Origin: Ulvibacterium marinum
Lineage (GTDB): Bacteria; Bacteroidota; Bacteroidia; Flavobacteriales; Flavobacteriaceae
Direction: 5' to 3'
NCBI RefSeq assembly: GCF_003626755.1
Contig: NZ_RBCJ01000003.1
Location: 563,859-627,858, forward strand
Length of the DNA stretch: 64,000 nt
The position numbers and the translations under genes were made by a program. The notes beneath the pieces were generated by a model that saw only the letters and a program-made list of their open reading frames with translations, ran no database searches and was not told the DNA's origin. Shown in pieces: positions 26,660 to 35,620 of this stretch (position 1 is the stretch's first letter; every line of letters begins with the position of its first letter).

Positions 26660-28429
26660 ATGAGAAAGTTTTTGAATTACACACTGTACACCAGCCTACT
26701 TATGATAGCGCTCACTTTTTCTTCCTGCCAAACGGAATATGAGGAACTCCCAGGAGAGAATGAACAAGAAACCATTATGGCAAGTTCTTCTACGGCACAA
26801 CTCGTAGAAAAGACCGTTTCCAATGATGGATCTTTTGATAATATTGTGGATGGTTCTAGTTGCTTTAACGTCCGTTTCCCATATACCGTTGAGGTAAATG
26901 GATTGGAATTGACCATCAACGAAGTAAAGGACCTTGAGCTGATCGAAGAAATTTTTGATGCCCTGGACGATGATGAGGATATTTTGGAAATCCTTTTTCC
27001 CATTACCATTACCTTGGGAGATTTTACAGAGATAACCATTAATGGCGAGGGCGATTTACGCGAATGGGCGGAGAAATGTATTGAAGGCGGCGATGATGAC
27101 GATATAGAGTGTATAGACTTTGTATATCCTATTACTTTGTTCACCTTTGACATCAACAAACAACAAACCGGAAATGTCGCTGTGGAGAGCGATATGGAAA
27201 TGAGACGTTTTTTCGCCGGATTGGATGAAGAAGACCTGATCAGTATTCAATTTCCCGTGACCTTAAAATTGTTTGATGGTACGGAAATAGTTGTTGATTC
27301 CAATGCAGAATTGGCGAACGCCATCGAGAATGCCAAAGAGGCCTGTGATGAGGACGATGACAACGATTACAATGACGATGATTTTGATGAGGAACGATTG
27401 GATTTCTGTTTAACGCAATGTTCCTGGTTGGTTAAAGAAGTAAAAAGGGACGGTACAGACCAAACCGATCAGTATTTTGAATACCTGATGAATTTCAAGG
27501 AAGATGGTTCCGTAACCGTTAAGGATAGAGAAGGTAACAACTTAGAGGGAACTTGGAGTACCCGTGCAAGTGATGATGGTGCCCTTTTAAAGATGGAGTT
27601 TGATGTTCTGGTAGACTTTAGCTTGGAATGGTTGGTCTATGAAATTGAAGAGCATAAGATTAAATTATATGCTGGTGAGGGGAACAGGATCATTATGCAA
27701 CAACGATGTGAAGATGATACCAATCCTGATGGTCTTCGTGAAATACTAAAGGAATGTAGCTGGATCATTAAAAAAGTAGTGGTCGATAATGAGGAAATTA
27801 GGAGGCTGCTAGGTTATGAGTTCCAATTCATGCCAGAAGGTATAGTAACATTATCCAATGGCGATATGGTTTCCGAAGGTACTTGGGAGATTACCATGAA
27901 CGCACAGGAAAGATTGGTGATGGCAATCAATATTGGTCAGGAGCCTGGTGTGAGTTTTGAATGGCCCATAGCCGATCTTAAGGACGACAGGTTAAAGTTT
28001 GAAATTCCTGAAATCGATTATGAATTGATATTGCAACGCGTATGTAACGATAATGCCAATGATGGTGATGTTCCTGAAATTAGAAATGTTATGATGGGCG
28101 GTGAATGGATGGTGGCCCAATATTCCGAAGGGGATTTTGATGAAACCGATAACTACGCCGCATATACCTTTGCATTTCAAGCGGAGCATATGATAGCCGT
28201 TACAACCGGTGATACCGGACCTACTTTACCAGGATTGTGGAGGGTTATAAGAAACAGTGATGGTAAGTTGAAGGTATATCTTAACTTAGGAGATACCGAC
28301 CCACTTGGGGAATTGACGGAAGATTGGGATTTTGTATCCATCTCCGAGGATGGTAATCGTATCGAACTGAAAGATATTAGCGGAGACGACGAAAGTATTA
28401 CCACTTTGGTCTTTGAAAGGAAACAGTAA
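26660..28429 (+). CDS. Acidic multi-domain lipoprotein with repeated domains
   Basis: A 589-residue lipoprotein (LTFSSCQTE, Cys near residue 24). I recognise no named family. The N-terminal half has three copies of a roughly 75-residue unit built on 'F.(Y/F)P(I/V)T..' followed by DG or DF and a helix, at CFNVRFPYTVEV, FPITITLGDFTEITI/DFVYPITLFTFD and IQFPVTLKLFDGTEIVV; Asp/Glu-rich linkers separate them. The C-terminal half has three lipocalin-like units opening CSWLVKEV, CSWIIKKV and GEWMVAQY. The acidic linkers may bind calcium. Divergent from the ECF sigma gene across 105 bases, so it may be a target of that sigma factor. Confidence 0.85.
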   Translation: MRKFLNYTLYTSLLMIALTFSSCQTEYEELPGENEQETIMASSSTAQLVEKTVSNDGSFDNIVDGSSCFNVRFPYTVEVNGLELTINEVKDLELIEEIFDALDDDEDILEILFPITITLGDFTEITINGEGDLREWAEKCIEGGDDDDIECIDFVYPITLFTFDINKQQTGNVAVESDMEMRRFFAGLDEEDLISIQFPVTLKLFDGTEIVVDSNAELANAIENAKEACDEDDDNDYNDDDFDEERLDFCLTQCSWLVKEVKRDGTDQTDQYFEYLMNFKEDGSVTVKDREGNNLEGTWSTRASDDGALLKMEFDVLVDFSLEWLVYEIEEHKIKLYAGEGNRIIMQQRCEDDTNPDGLREILKECSWIIKKVVVDNEEIRRLLGYEFQFMPEGIVTLSNGDMVSEGTWEITMNAQERLVMAINIGQEPGVSFEWPIADLKDDRLKFEIPEIDYELILQRVCNDNANDGDVPEIRNVMMGGEWMVAQYSEGDFDETDNYAAYTFAFQAEHMIAVTTGDTGPTLPGLWRVIRNSDGKLKVYLNLGDTDPLGELTEDWDFVSISEDGNRIELKDISGDDESITTLVFERKQ

Positions 28430-28439
28430 ATATTTAAGG

Positions 28440-28470
28440 ATCCCCGATGTCTTAGCATCGGGGATTTCCT
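28440..28470 (+). terminator. Terminator between the two acidic lipoprotein genes
   Basis: ATCCCCGATG (28440-28449) pairs perfectly with CATCGGGGAT (28456-28465) around a 6-base loop, followed by TTCCTTTT. A 10-bp GC-rich stem with a T-rich tail suggests that the second lipoprotein gene is attenuated or separately expressed. Confidence 0.8.
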
Positions 28471-28493
28471 TTTACCCCTACAAACATGAACCC

Positions 28494-28955
28494 ATGAAGA
28501 GAATTGTTAACCTACTGGTATTGAGTTTTGTATTGGTCTCTTGTAGTACCGATGAGAACAATGGAGACGATGAAATTATGGTGGTCAACACGGAAGAGGT
28601 AAAAGCAATTGTGACCAATGGCGAATGGAAAATAACTTTCTATGCGGATTCCGATGTTGAGGAGACAAGTAATTACATTGGATATGTTTTTACTTTCAAT
28701 CCAGATGGAACCCTAGGTGCCACTAATGGAAGTACGTCGCTGTCCGGTGCCTGGTCCGTAATAGAATCGGAGAATAGTAATGACGACGACAGCGAGAGTG
28801 ATGTAGATTTTAATATCTTCTTTGCTTCTCCCGATAGTTTTGAGGAATTGGCAGATGATTGGGATATCCTAAAATATACCAGCTCCAAAATAGAACTTTG
28901 GGACACAAGTGTAGATGACGGAAGTACCGATTACCTCACTTTTGAAAAGATTTAG
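28494..28955 (+). CDS. Small acidic lipoprotein, single copy of the lipocalin-like domain
   Basis: A 153-residue lipoprotein starting MKRIVNLLVLSF with lipobox VLVSCST; the ATG at 28494 is chosen because the upstream codons in the same frame overlap the terminator and do not look like protein. The mature part (NGEWKITFYADSDVEETSNY, then YVFTFNPDGTLGATNG, LSGAW, ELADDWDILKY and LTFEKI) aligns by eye with the last domain of the preceding protein (GEWMVAQYSEGDFDETDNY, LTEDWDFVSI, LVFERKQ). It is therefore a duplicated single-domain version of its neighbour. Function unknown. Confidence 0.85.
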   Translation: MKRIVNLLVLSFVLVSCSTDENNGDDEIMVVNTEEVKAIVTNGEWKITFYADSDVEETSNYIGYVFTFNPDGTLGATNGSTSLSGAWSVIESENSNDDDSESDVDFNIFFASPDSFEELADDWDILKYTSSKIELWDTSVDDGSTDYLTFEKI

Positions 28956-28985
28956 CAGCCTTTTTTGCCCCATATCCCAAACAGA

Positions 28986-29016
28986 GCATCCACCGAAAGG
29001 TGGGTGCTTTTTTTGT
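28986..29016 (+). terminator. Strong terminator after the lipoprotein genes
   Basis: GCATCCACC and GGTGGGTGC pair across a GAAA tetraloop (one G-T wobble) and run into seven T residues. Confidence 0.9.
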
Positions 29017-29164
29017 TTTGTAACCCGAATGTTGCCTTGGGAATCTTAGATTCATTGGAGCGTTTCTATTTGTAGAGTCCCATGTTTGTTTCCGCACCTT
29101 CGTTGGGATTATGCTATTCATTACATTTTTCCCTTCAACGCCACCTCTTTCCCTTGGTAATTCT

Positions 29165-29172
29165 TAAATTTG
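29165..29172 (+). promoter_or_regulatory. -7 box upstream of ffh
   Basis: TAAATTTG is an exact TAnnTTTG match 26 bases before the ATG at 29199. It supports the shorter start for ffh, because it lies inside the longer open frame. Confidence 0.45.
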
Positions 29173-29198
29173 CTTTTCTTCAAAAAGGATGTAAGACG

Positions 29199-30536
29199 AT
29201 GTTTGATAATTTAAGTGAAAAGCTGGATAAGGCCCTCCATGTCCTTAAAGGACATGGACAGATAACCGAAATCAATGTTGCGGAGACCACCAAAGAGGTC
29301 CGTAGGGCCTTGTTGGATGCCGATGTCAATTTTAGGATAGCCAAGGAATTTACGAATAGGGTAAAGGAAAAGGCCTTAGGCCAGAATGTACTGACCACCC
29401 TACAGCCCGGCCAATTAATGGTAAAGATCGTAAAGGACGAACTTACGGAACTTATGGGTGGCGAAACCGAAGGCATCAACCTGTCAGGAAACCCATCTGT
29501 AATCCTAATGTCTGGTCTTCAAGGTTCGGGTAAAACTACGTTTTCAGGAAAATTGGCCAACTTTCTTAAGAATAAAAAATCCAAAAAACCTCTATTGGTA
29601 GCTTGTGACGTATACCGCCCTGCGGCCATAGATCAGTTGCATATAGTAGGGGAACAGATTGGGGTTGAGGTATATTCCGATCGGGAGAACAACGATCCGG
29701 TAGCCATTGCCAAAGCTGGTATTGCCCAAGCTAAGACCAATGGGAACAATGTGGTCATCATAGATACTGCCGGTCGTCTGGCGGTCGACGAGAAAATGAT
29801 GACCGAAATCTCAAATATCCACACCGCGATACAACCGCAAGAGACCCTTTTTGTTGTAGATGCCATGACCGGTCAGGACGCTGTAAACACGGCAAAGGCC
29901 TTTAATGATGTCTTGAATTTTGACGGAGTAATCCTTACCAAGTTGGATGGGGATACCCGTGGTGGTGCGGCTATATCCATAAAATCCGTTGTGGATAAGC
30001 CCATTAAATTCATTGGTACCGGGGAAAAGATGGAAGCAATAGATGTTTTCCATCCATCACGTATGGCCGATCGTATTTTGGGAATGGGCGATGTAATTTC
30101 ATTGGTTGAACGGGCCCAGGAACAGTTTGATGAAGAAGAGGCAAGGAAAATCCAGAAAAAGATTGCCAAGAACAGGTTCGGGTTCGATGATTTCCTGAGC
30201 CAGATTCAACAGATAAAGAAAATGGGCAACATCAAAGACCTTATGGGCATGATTCCAGGTGCTGGTAAGGCACTAAAAGGTATGGATATAGATGATGATG
30301 CCTTTAAACATATCGAGGCTATTATCCATTCCATGACCCCGGACGAACGCTCAAACCCCTCTAAATTGAACGCTAGTCGTAAAAAGAGGATAGCCTTGGG
30401 TAGCGGCCGAACCATTCAGGATGTAAATCAATTGCTCAAGCAGTTTGATCAAATGAGCAAAATGATGAAAATGATGCAAGGTGGTGGCGGAAAGAAGATG
30501 ATGCAGATGATGGGCGGTGCGAAAGGTTTGAGATAG
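29199..30536 (+). CDS. ffh: Signal recognition particle protein Ffh
   Basis: A 445-residue SRP54 homologue, normal length. N domain (MFDNLSEKLDKALHVLKG), GTPase motifs GLQGSGKTT, DTAGRL and TKLDGDTRGG, and a methionine-rich M domain ending MMQGGGGKKMMQMMGG. It binds 4.5S RNA and signal sequences of nascent membrane proteins. The start at 29199 is the standard Ffh start; the frame stays open to 29082 but that extension lacks family similarity and holds a promoter-like box. Confidence 0.98.
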   Translation: MFDNLSEKLDKALHVLKGHGQITEINVAETTKEVRRALLDADVNFRIAKEFTNRVKEKALGQNVLTTLQPGQLMVKIVKDELTELMGGETEGINLSGNPSVILMSGLQGSGKTTFSGKLANFLKNKKSKKPLLVACDVYRPAAIDQLHIVGEQIGVEVYSDRENNDPVAIAKAGIAQAKTNGNNVVIIDTAGRLAVDEKMMTEISNIHTAIQPQETLFVVDAMTGQDAVNTAKAFNDVLNFDGVILTKLDGDTRGGAAISIKSVVDKPIKFIGTGEKMEAIDVFHPSRMADRILGMGDVISLVERAQEQFDEEEARKIQKKIAKNRFGFDDFLSQIQQIKKMGNIKDLMGMIPGAGKALKGMDIDDDAFKHIEAIIHSMTPDERSNPSKLNASRKKRIALGSGRTIQDVNQLLKQFDQMSKMMKMMQGGGGKKMMQMMGGAKGLR

Positions 30537-30612
30537 AGTGGAGTCCTCACGACTAACTCGGAAAACAGTTAGCCTCCTAAGCTAAAAAAGATGGATGATT
30601 TAGATACTAGGA

Positions 30613-30637
30613 GCAGTTGGCAGGGACAGTTTGCAGT
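30613..30637. repeat. CTGC/AACTG-type short repeat upstream of the four-helix-bundle gene
   Basis: GCAGTTGGCAG and ACAGTTTGCAGT lie in tandem. Read on the other strand they give ACTGCAAACTG and CTGCCAACTGC, the same motif as the repeat downstream of the gene but in opposite orientation. Confidence 0.5.
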
Positions 30638-30675
30638 GATAAAATGGATTATTAAGTAAAAAACAGATTTAGCAA

Positions 30676-31047
30676 ATGAGCTTTAAGACGCTCGATGGTT
30701 ATAAAAAGGGTTTTTCTTTAGCTATGGACATTTTTGAAGTATCAAAAAAATTTCCAAAAGAAGAAACCTACTCACTTTGCGATCAAGTCCGTAGGTCTTC
30801 CAGGTCTGTATGTGCCAATATTTCCGAAGCTTATCGCAAGAGAAGATATGTTAAGAATTGGATAAGTAAGCTAACCGATTCTGACGGTGAAAATTCAGAA
30901 ACCCAAGTTTGGCTTGATTTCGCCAAATCTTGCAATTATATAGACCATAAAGTCTATGATCAACTTACAGAACGTAGTGAAGAAGTTGGTCGACTCATAA
31001 ATTATATGATTAATAATCCGGGCAAGTTTGGAGTAATGGAAGATTAG
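30676..31047 (+). CDS. Four-helix-bundle protein (S23/23S rRNA IVP-like)
   Basis: A 123-residue protein of the TIGR02436 four-helix-bundle family: LDGYKKGFSLAMDIFEVSKK at the N-terminus, then FPKEETYSLCDQVRRSSRSV and CANISEAYRKRRY, and a last helix LTERSEEVGRLINYMI. The family was first seen in intervening sequences inside 23S rRNA genes and is structurally related to the Avd protein of diversity-generating retroelements. In Bacteroidota single copies are scattered through the chromosome, with function unknown. Short CTGCAACTG repeats in opposite orientation flank this copy, and it stands between ffh and folD without relation to either. Confidence 0.9.
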   Translation: MSFKTLDGYKKGFSLAMDIFEVSKKFPKEETYSLCDQVRRSSRSVCANISEAYRKRRYVKNWISKLTDSDGENSETQVWLDFAKSCNYIDHKVYDQLTERSEEVGRLINYMINNPGKFGVMED

Positions 31048-31048
31048 T

Positions 31049-31112
31049 ACTGCAACTGCAACCTGCTGCTGCATACGAATACTACCAATTGCAACTGCCT
31101 ACCGAATACTAC
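31049..31112. repeat. CTGCAA/CGAATACTAC short repeats downstream of the four-helix-bundle gene
   Basis: ACTGCAACTGCA and later GCAACTGC form a degenerate CTGCAA repeat, and CGAATACTAC occurs perfectly at 31076-31085 and 31103-31112 (27-base period). The stretch fills the gap up to the folD ATG. Confidence 0.6.
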
Positions 31113-31116
31113 ATAA

Positions 31117-32001
31117 ATGACTATTCTTGACGGAAAAACAATCTCCAACAAAATAAAGGAAGAAATAGCCCTTGAGGTTGCCCAGATAAAAGAACGCGGT
31201 GAAAAAGTACCACATCTGGCTGCGGTACTTGTAGGGAATGATGGAGCTAGCCTAACCTATGTTGGAAGTAAGGTAAGGTCTTGCAAGAAAATCGGTTTTG
31301 AATCCACACTTATCCATTTGCCTGAAGAAACCTCAGAGGAAGAATTACTCCAAAAAGTACATCAGTTGAATACGGATGACACCATAGACGGCTATATCGT
31401 ACAATTGCCTCTACCCAAACACATTGATGAGGAAAAGGTACTAATGGCAGTACATCCTGATAAGGACGTAGATGGTTTTCATCCAACCAACTTTGGTAAA
31501 ATGGCCCTGGATATGGAAACTTTTATTTCGGCCACACCTTTTGGCATAATGGAATTATTGAGGCGTTACGAAGTGGATACGGAAGGTAAGCATGCCGTGG
31601 TCATCGGTCGAAGCCATATTGTGGGCAGGCCCATTAGCATACTGATGAGTCAAAAGGGGAAAGCGGCAAATTGTACCGTTACTTTGGCGCATAGCCGTAC
31701 CAAGGATATCAAGGCATTGACACTGCAAGCGGATATTATTGTTTCAGCCTTAGGCGTCCCCCATTTCTTAAAGGCGGATATGGTAAAGGAAGGAGCGGTA
31801 ATTATTGATGTGGGCATTACTAGGGTACCGGATGAATCCCGGGAGCGAGGCTATTACATTACCGGTGATGTCGATTTTGAAAAGGTTTCTAAAAAAGCAT
31901 CCTTTATAACCCCTGTTCCAGGTGGGGTAGGCCCAATGACCATTGCCATGTTACTGAAGAACACTTTACTGGCTAGAAAAAGGCATAGAAGTAAAAAGTA
32001 A
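31117..32001 (+). CDS. folD: Bifunctional methylenetetrahydrofolate dehydrogenase/cyclohydrolase FolD
   Basis: A 294-residue cytoplasmic enzyme interconverting 5,10-methylene-THF and 10-formyl-THF with [18 protein letters not shown] holds the catalytic Tyr and Lys; [30 protein letters not shown] and the NADP-binding GRSHIVGRP are family signatures, and [16 protein letters not shown] is near the C-terminus. Full length, standard. Confidence 0.98.
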   Translation: MTILDGKTISNKIKEEIALEVAQIKERGEKVPHLAAVLVGNDGASLTYVGSKVRSCKKIGFESTLIHLPEETSEEELLQKVHQLNTDDTIDGYIVQLPLPKHIDEEKVLMAVHPDKDVDGFHPTNFGKMALDMETFISATPFGIMELLRRYEVDTEGKHAVVIGRSHIVGRPISILMSQKGKAANCTVTLAHSRTKDIKALTLQADIIVSALGVPHFLKADMVKEGAVIIDVGITRVPDESRERGYYITGDVDFEKVSKKASFITPVPGGVGPMTIAMLLKNTLLARKRHRSKK

Positions 32002-32055
32002 CCGACTTTTACGAGTATCTATCAGGTCAATAAAACGTGGAAATTCTTTTTCCTG

Positions 32056-32202
32056 CTAAAGAGAATCAAGATTATCTCCTATAGCCGTTTGCGTACTGTC
32101 ATTGGGAGTCAGTACGTCCAAATCGTTGCTGTCATCATAGCTGCAACTTCCTATGGCTATAATCATAGCCAAAATAAGCCCAACACAAATTAGTTTCCTC
32201 AT
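32056..32202 (-). CDS. Very small lipoprotein, 48 residues
   Basis: Reading the minus strand from the ATG at 32202 gives MRKLICVGLILAMIIAIGSC and then SYDDSNDLDVLTPNDSTQTA and a short tail, ending at a TAG at 32056-32058. The lipobox (AIGSC, Cys20) is well formed and the 28-residue mature part is acidic and polar. The signal-peptide structure makes a real gene likely despite its size. It lies between convergent folD and the divergent start of the DUF1593 block. Function unknown. Confidence 0.65.
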   Translation of the reverse strand: MRKLICVGLILAMIIAIGSCSYDDSNDLDVLTPNDSTQTAIGDNLDSL

Positions 32203-32360
32203 AGCTGATAATTTAGTAGGTGTCTTCATCGAGCTACCGTAATTTAATAACGGTGAAATCCGATATTTGGTATTTGACGGTTAATGGGAAATGAGTACCT
32301 TTTGTGGGAATTGAATACTGAGTTTTTAACCAGGGAATTCGATATTCTGTAAAGTATACC

Positions 32361-33839
32361 ATGATAAAATTGTGTTTTGGCTTGATAAAAAAAAAGGTCG
32401 CATTAAATAGTGATGTAAAGTCTATTTTTTCAAGTTTAAAAAACAGTGCTTTTTGGCTAATGATTAGTATCTTTTTTTTGTCAGTTTCACAACTGTATGC
32501 GCAAAGACCTAAGTTAATGGTCACCACGGATATTGGTCAAGATCCTGATGACCAGCAGTCTTTTGTACGGCTTTTACACTATGCCAATGAGTTTGATTTC
32601 GTAGGGTTCATAGCCAATGCCGATTCAAACTACGACCATGAACCTCCTTTGGTTCGGGATGATATACTATATAACCTGATCTCAAAATACGCATTGATAC
32701 AGGACAGGTTAAAATTACATTCCCCTCATTATCCCACTGCGGATTATCTGCATTCGCTTGTAAAAAAGGGGAGTAATAAAAATGGTGTAAAAATACCAGT
32801 AACCGATTATGTGGGCCCGGGCCATGATACGGAAGGCTCCGATTGGATCATTGAATCGGTCAAGCAATCTAGCGGACCTATAAATGTTGCCGTATGGGGC
32901 GGAGCTTGCGATTTGGCCCAAGCGTTGTGGAAGGTAAAGGAAACAAGTTCTAGGGAAGAATTGGCAACATTCGTTAAAAAGTTAAGGGTCTATTTTATTG
33001 GGAAGCAAGATTCATCCAATGAATGGATTATTCGAGAATTTCCGGAGCTTTGGCTGATATTGGCACTTGACCCATCTGGGGATAAATGGGCGTCATCCTA
33101 TAGAGGAATGTTTCTAGGAGGAGATATCTCTTCAACATCACGGGAATGGCTTAATGAAAATATAATTGGAAAAAATCCCTTGGCCAGCGAGTATCCCGAT
33201 GAAGCCTATACCGGAGGTGAAAAATTCAACCCACACATGGCCCTAAAAGAAGGAGATTCTCCCTCTTGGTTGTATTTTCTTTCCAATGGGCTAAACTTTC
33301 CGGATTATCCGCATTGGGGAGGATGGGGAGGTCGTTTTAAACAAGAACGCCCAAACTTTTTTAGGGATGTGCAGGACAAATATTTTGACAAGGACAAAGA
33401 GGCTTGGAGAATGTCGTCCATGGCAACCGTATTTCGATGGCGGAACGATTTTCAGAATGATTTTGCCGCTAGGGCACATTGGGGGTCCGAGGATCAAGAT
33501 AGGGTAAACCATGCCCCAATTCCTGTAATATCCGGTAATCCAGATGACGCATATGTAGAAATTCCCGTAGAAGCGGGAAACACAATTACTTTGGACGCCT
33601 CAAATTCCACAGATCCGGATGGGGACAACCTTAGCTTTAATTGGATGGTCTATCCAGTACCAGGAACTTTTTTGGAGGCGAATAATGCCATTATTGAAGA
33701 CACGAACAATTCAAGGGTTGCGGTCAATGTTCCCAAGAAGGCCAAAGGTACATCCATTCCTATTGTTTTAAGGGTAGTGGATGATGGTGACATTCCATTA
33801 ACCGGATACAAAAGAATACTAGTAAAGGTGGAACATTAA
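32361..33839 (+). CDS. DUF1593 protein: nucleoside-hydrolase-like domain plus C-terminal Ig-like domain (Sde182-like), exported
   Basis: A 492-residue exported protein; the hydrophobic segment and AYAQ-like cleavage site (VSQLYAQ) lie at residues 30-48, so the start may also be the ATG at 32460. RPKLMVTTDIGQDPDDQQS is the Asp-rich N-terminus of nucleoside-hydrolase-like folds, with a calcium-type DxxxDPDD site; GHDTEGSDWII and VWGGACDLAQALW follow. From about residue 395 a cadherin/PKD-like domain begins (LDASNSTDPDGDNLSFNW). The architecture is that of the cellulose-binding Sde182 family (DUF1593). It is the first gene of a ten-gene block and a paralogue lies at 37819. Confidence 0.85.
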   Translation: MIKLCFGLIKKKVALNSDVKSIFSSLKNSAFWLMISIFFLSVSQLYAQRPKLMVTTDIGQDPDDQQSFVRLLHYANEFDFVGFIANADSNYDHEPPLVRDDILYNLISKYALIQDRLKLHSPHYPTADYLHSLVKKGSNKNGVKIPVTDYVGPGHDTEGSDWIIESVKQSSGPINVAVWGGACDLAQALWKVKETSSREELATFVKKLRVYFIGKQDSSNEWIIREFPELWLILALDPSGDKWASSYRGMFLGGDISSTSREWLNENIIGKNPLASEYPDEAYTGGEKFNPHMALKEGDSPSWLYFLSNGLNFPDYPHWGGWGGRFKQERPNFFRDVQDKYFDKDKEAWRMSSMATVFRWRNDFQNDFAARAHWGSEDQDRVNHAPIPVISGNPDDAYVEIPVEAGNTITLDASNSTDPDGDNLSFNWMVYPVPGTFLEANNAIIEDTNNSRVAVNVPKKAKGTSIPIVLRVVDDGDIPLTGYKRILVKVEH

Positions 33840-33876
33840 TTATCATACTACTTAAAAACCAGCTAAATTCGAGTTT

Positions 33877-35613
33877 ATGCAAAGACATCTCTTTTTTTCT
33901 ATCACCTTACTTAGTATATTAACAGGTTGTCGGTCGGAATTAGAAAAAAAATCACAAATGACTATAAATGTATCTTTTTCTGAGATTTTGGATAAAGGTG
34001 AACTGGATGGAAGGCTTCTTTTAATGCTGTCCGACAAGGATGGAGACGAACCCCGTTTTCAGATTAATACAGGCCTTGATACTCAAATCATTTTTGGAAT
34101 GAACGTCGAAGGGATGAAGGCTGGCAAGATACAGAAGTTCGATGCCAATGTCTTTGGTTTTCCATACACCAGCTTGGCCGATGTTCCGCCCGGGGAATAT
34201 CATGTTCAAGCACTTTTACACATCTATGAAACTTTTGAGCTGTCTACAGGTCACACAGTAAAACTGCCTATGGATAAGGGCGAGGGGCAACAGTGGAACA
34301 AATCGCCGGGAAATTTGTATAGCAAACCTTTTAAAATTACCATTACCGAGGAGGGTGCTGAAAACATAAACGTAGTTATGGATCAGGTGATTCCTCCAAT
34401 TGAGGAACCAGAGGATACGGAATGGATAAAACATGTAAAAATCAAGTCCGAAAAACTTTCCGAATTCTGGGGGAGGGATATGTACCTGGGGGCCCACGTA
34501 CTTTTGCCCAAAGGGTTTAAGGAACACCCCGAGGCCAAATATCCATTGATGATTTTCCACGGACATTTTCCAAGTGATTTCGGTGGATTCCGAACCACCC
34601 CTCCTGAACCAAATATGGAACCCGAGTACTCGGAAAGATTTGATGTAGAAGGCTACAATATAGTTCAGGAACAGGAGGCCTATGACTTTTATAAACGTTG
34701 GAATGAACCTGATTACCCTAGGTTTCTTATTATTGAAATCCAACACCCTACCCCATACTATGATGACTCCTATGCTGTGAACTCAGCAAATCAGGGGCCT
34801 TATGGGGATGCCATCACCTATGAGTTGATTCCGTACCTCGAGGAGACATTCAGGGGAATAGGGGAAGGTTGGTCACGCTTTTTATATGGCGGATCTACAG
34901 GAGGATGGGAAGCCCTGGCGGTACAAGTTAAGTATCCAGAGGAATATAACGGTTGCTTTGCTGCTTGCCCGGACCCCATTGATTTTAGGGCCTATTGTCT
35001 TACCGATATTTATAATGACAAGAATGCCTATTTTTATGAAAGCGACCATAAGCCGTTGGAAGTACCAGGACACCGAAATTATCTAGGACATGTACAGACC
35101 ACGATTAGGGAATACAATCGTTTTGAACTGGTTCTGGGGGATAAAAGCCGCTCCGGTCAGCAGTGGGATATTTGGGAGGCCACCTATTCCCCACAAGGAG
35201 AGGATGGCTACCCGGTTCGTTTATGGGATAAAATGACTGGTGACATAGATCATAAGGTAGCGGAATACTGGAAGGAAAACTACGATCTGCGCCATATTTT
35301 AGAGCGGGATTGGGATAAATTGGGAGAGCGTCTAAAGGGCAAGATCCATATTTACTGTGGAGATATGGATAACTACTATTTAAACAATGCCGTCTACTTA
35401 ATGGAGGATTTTCTGGAGAGTACAACCAGCCCCTATTACGAGGGTGAGGTACTATACGGAGACCGTGCAGAACATTGTTGGAACGGAGACCTGGAACAAC
35501 CCAATCATATATCTCGTTTGCGATATAACAGCATGTATGTACCTAAAATTATGAAACGCATTGCGGAAAGTGCACCCAAAGGTGCAGATCTGACCAGTTG
35601 GCGCTATAAATAA
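33877..35613 (+). CDS. Alpha/beta-hydrolase esterase, lipoprotein
   Basis: A 578-residue lipoprotein (SILTGCRSE, Cys18). Residues 30-180 form a beta-rich N-terminal domain; an esterase domain of the PF00756 type follows, with YPLMIFHGHFPSDFGGFR, and the nucleophile elbow GGSTGGWEALAVQ (Ser near residue 341). HCWNGD near residue 530 is a likely catalytic His. Probably removes acyl groups from a polymer or glycoside outside the cell. It starts 37 bases after the DUF1593 gene and ends 7 bases before the DUF2306 gene. Confidence 0.82.
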   Translation: MQRHLFFSITLLSILTGCRSELEKKSQMTINVSFSEILDKGELDGRLLLMLSDKDGDEPRFQINTGLDTQIIFGMNVEGMKAGKIQKFDANVFGFPYTSLADVPPGEYHVQALLHIYETFELSTGHTVKLPMDKGEGQQWNKSPGNLYSKPFKITITEEGAENINVVMDQVIPPIEEPEDTEWIKHVKIKSEKLSEFWGRDMYLGAHVLLPKGFKEHPEAKYPLMIFHGHFPSDFGGFRTTPPEPNMEPEYSERFDVEGYNIVQEQEAYDFYKRWNEPDYPRFLIIEIQHPTPYYDDSYAVNSANQGPYGDAITYELIPYLEETFRGIGEGWSRFLYGGSTGGWEALAVQVKYPEEYNGCFAACPDPIDFRAYCLTDIYNDKNAYFYESDHKPLEVPGHRNYLGHVQTTIREYNRFELVLGDKSRSGQQWDIWEATYSPQGEDGYPVRLWDKMTGDIDHKVAEYWKENYDLRHILERDWDKLGERLKGKIHIYCGDMDNYYLNNAVYLMEDFLESTTSPYYEGEVLYGDRAEHCWNGDLEQPNHISRLRYNSMYVPKIMKRIAESAPKGADLTSWRYK

Positions 35614-35620
35614 AATATAA

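Noticed and set aside
26677-27159. Long minus-strand open frame inside the acidic lipoprotein gene
   Set aside because: It is the antisense of an Asp/Glu-rich coding region, giving a Ser/Ile/Lys-rich product without features. A shadow of the real gene.
29082-29198. Extended start for ffh
   Set aside because: The extension has no similarity to Ffh and includes a promoter-like box; Ffh normally begins MFDNLSE.
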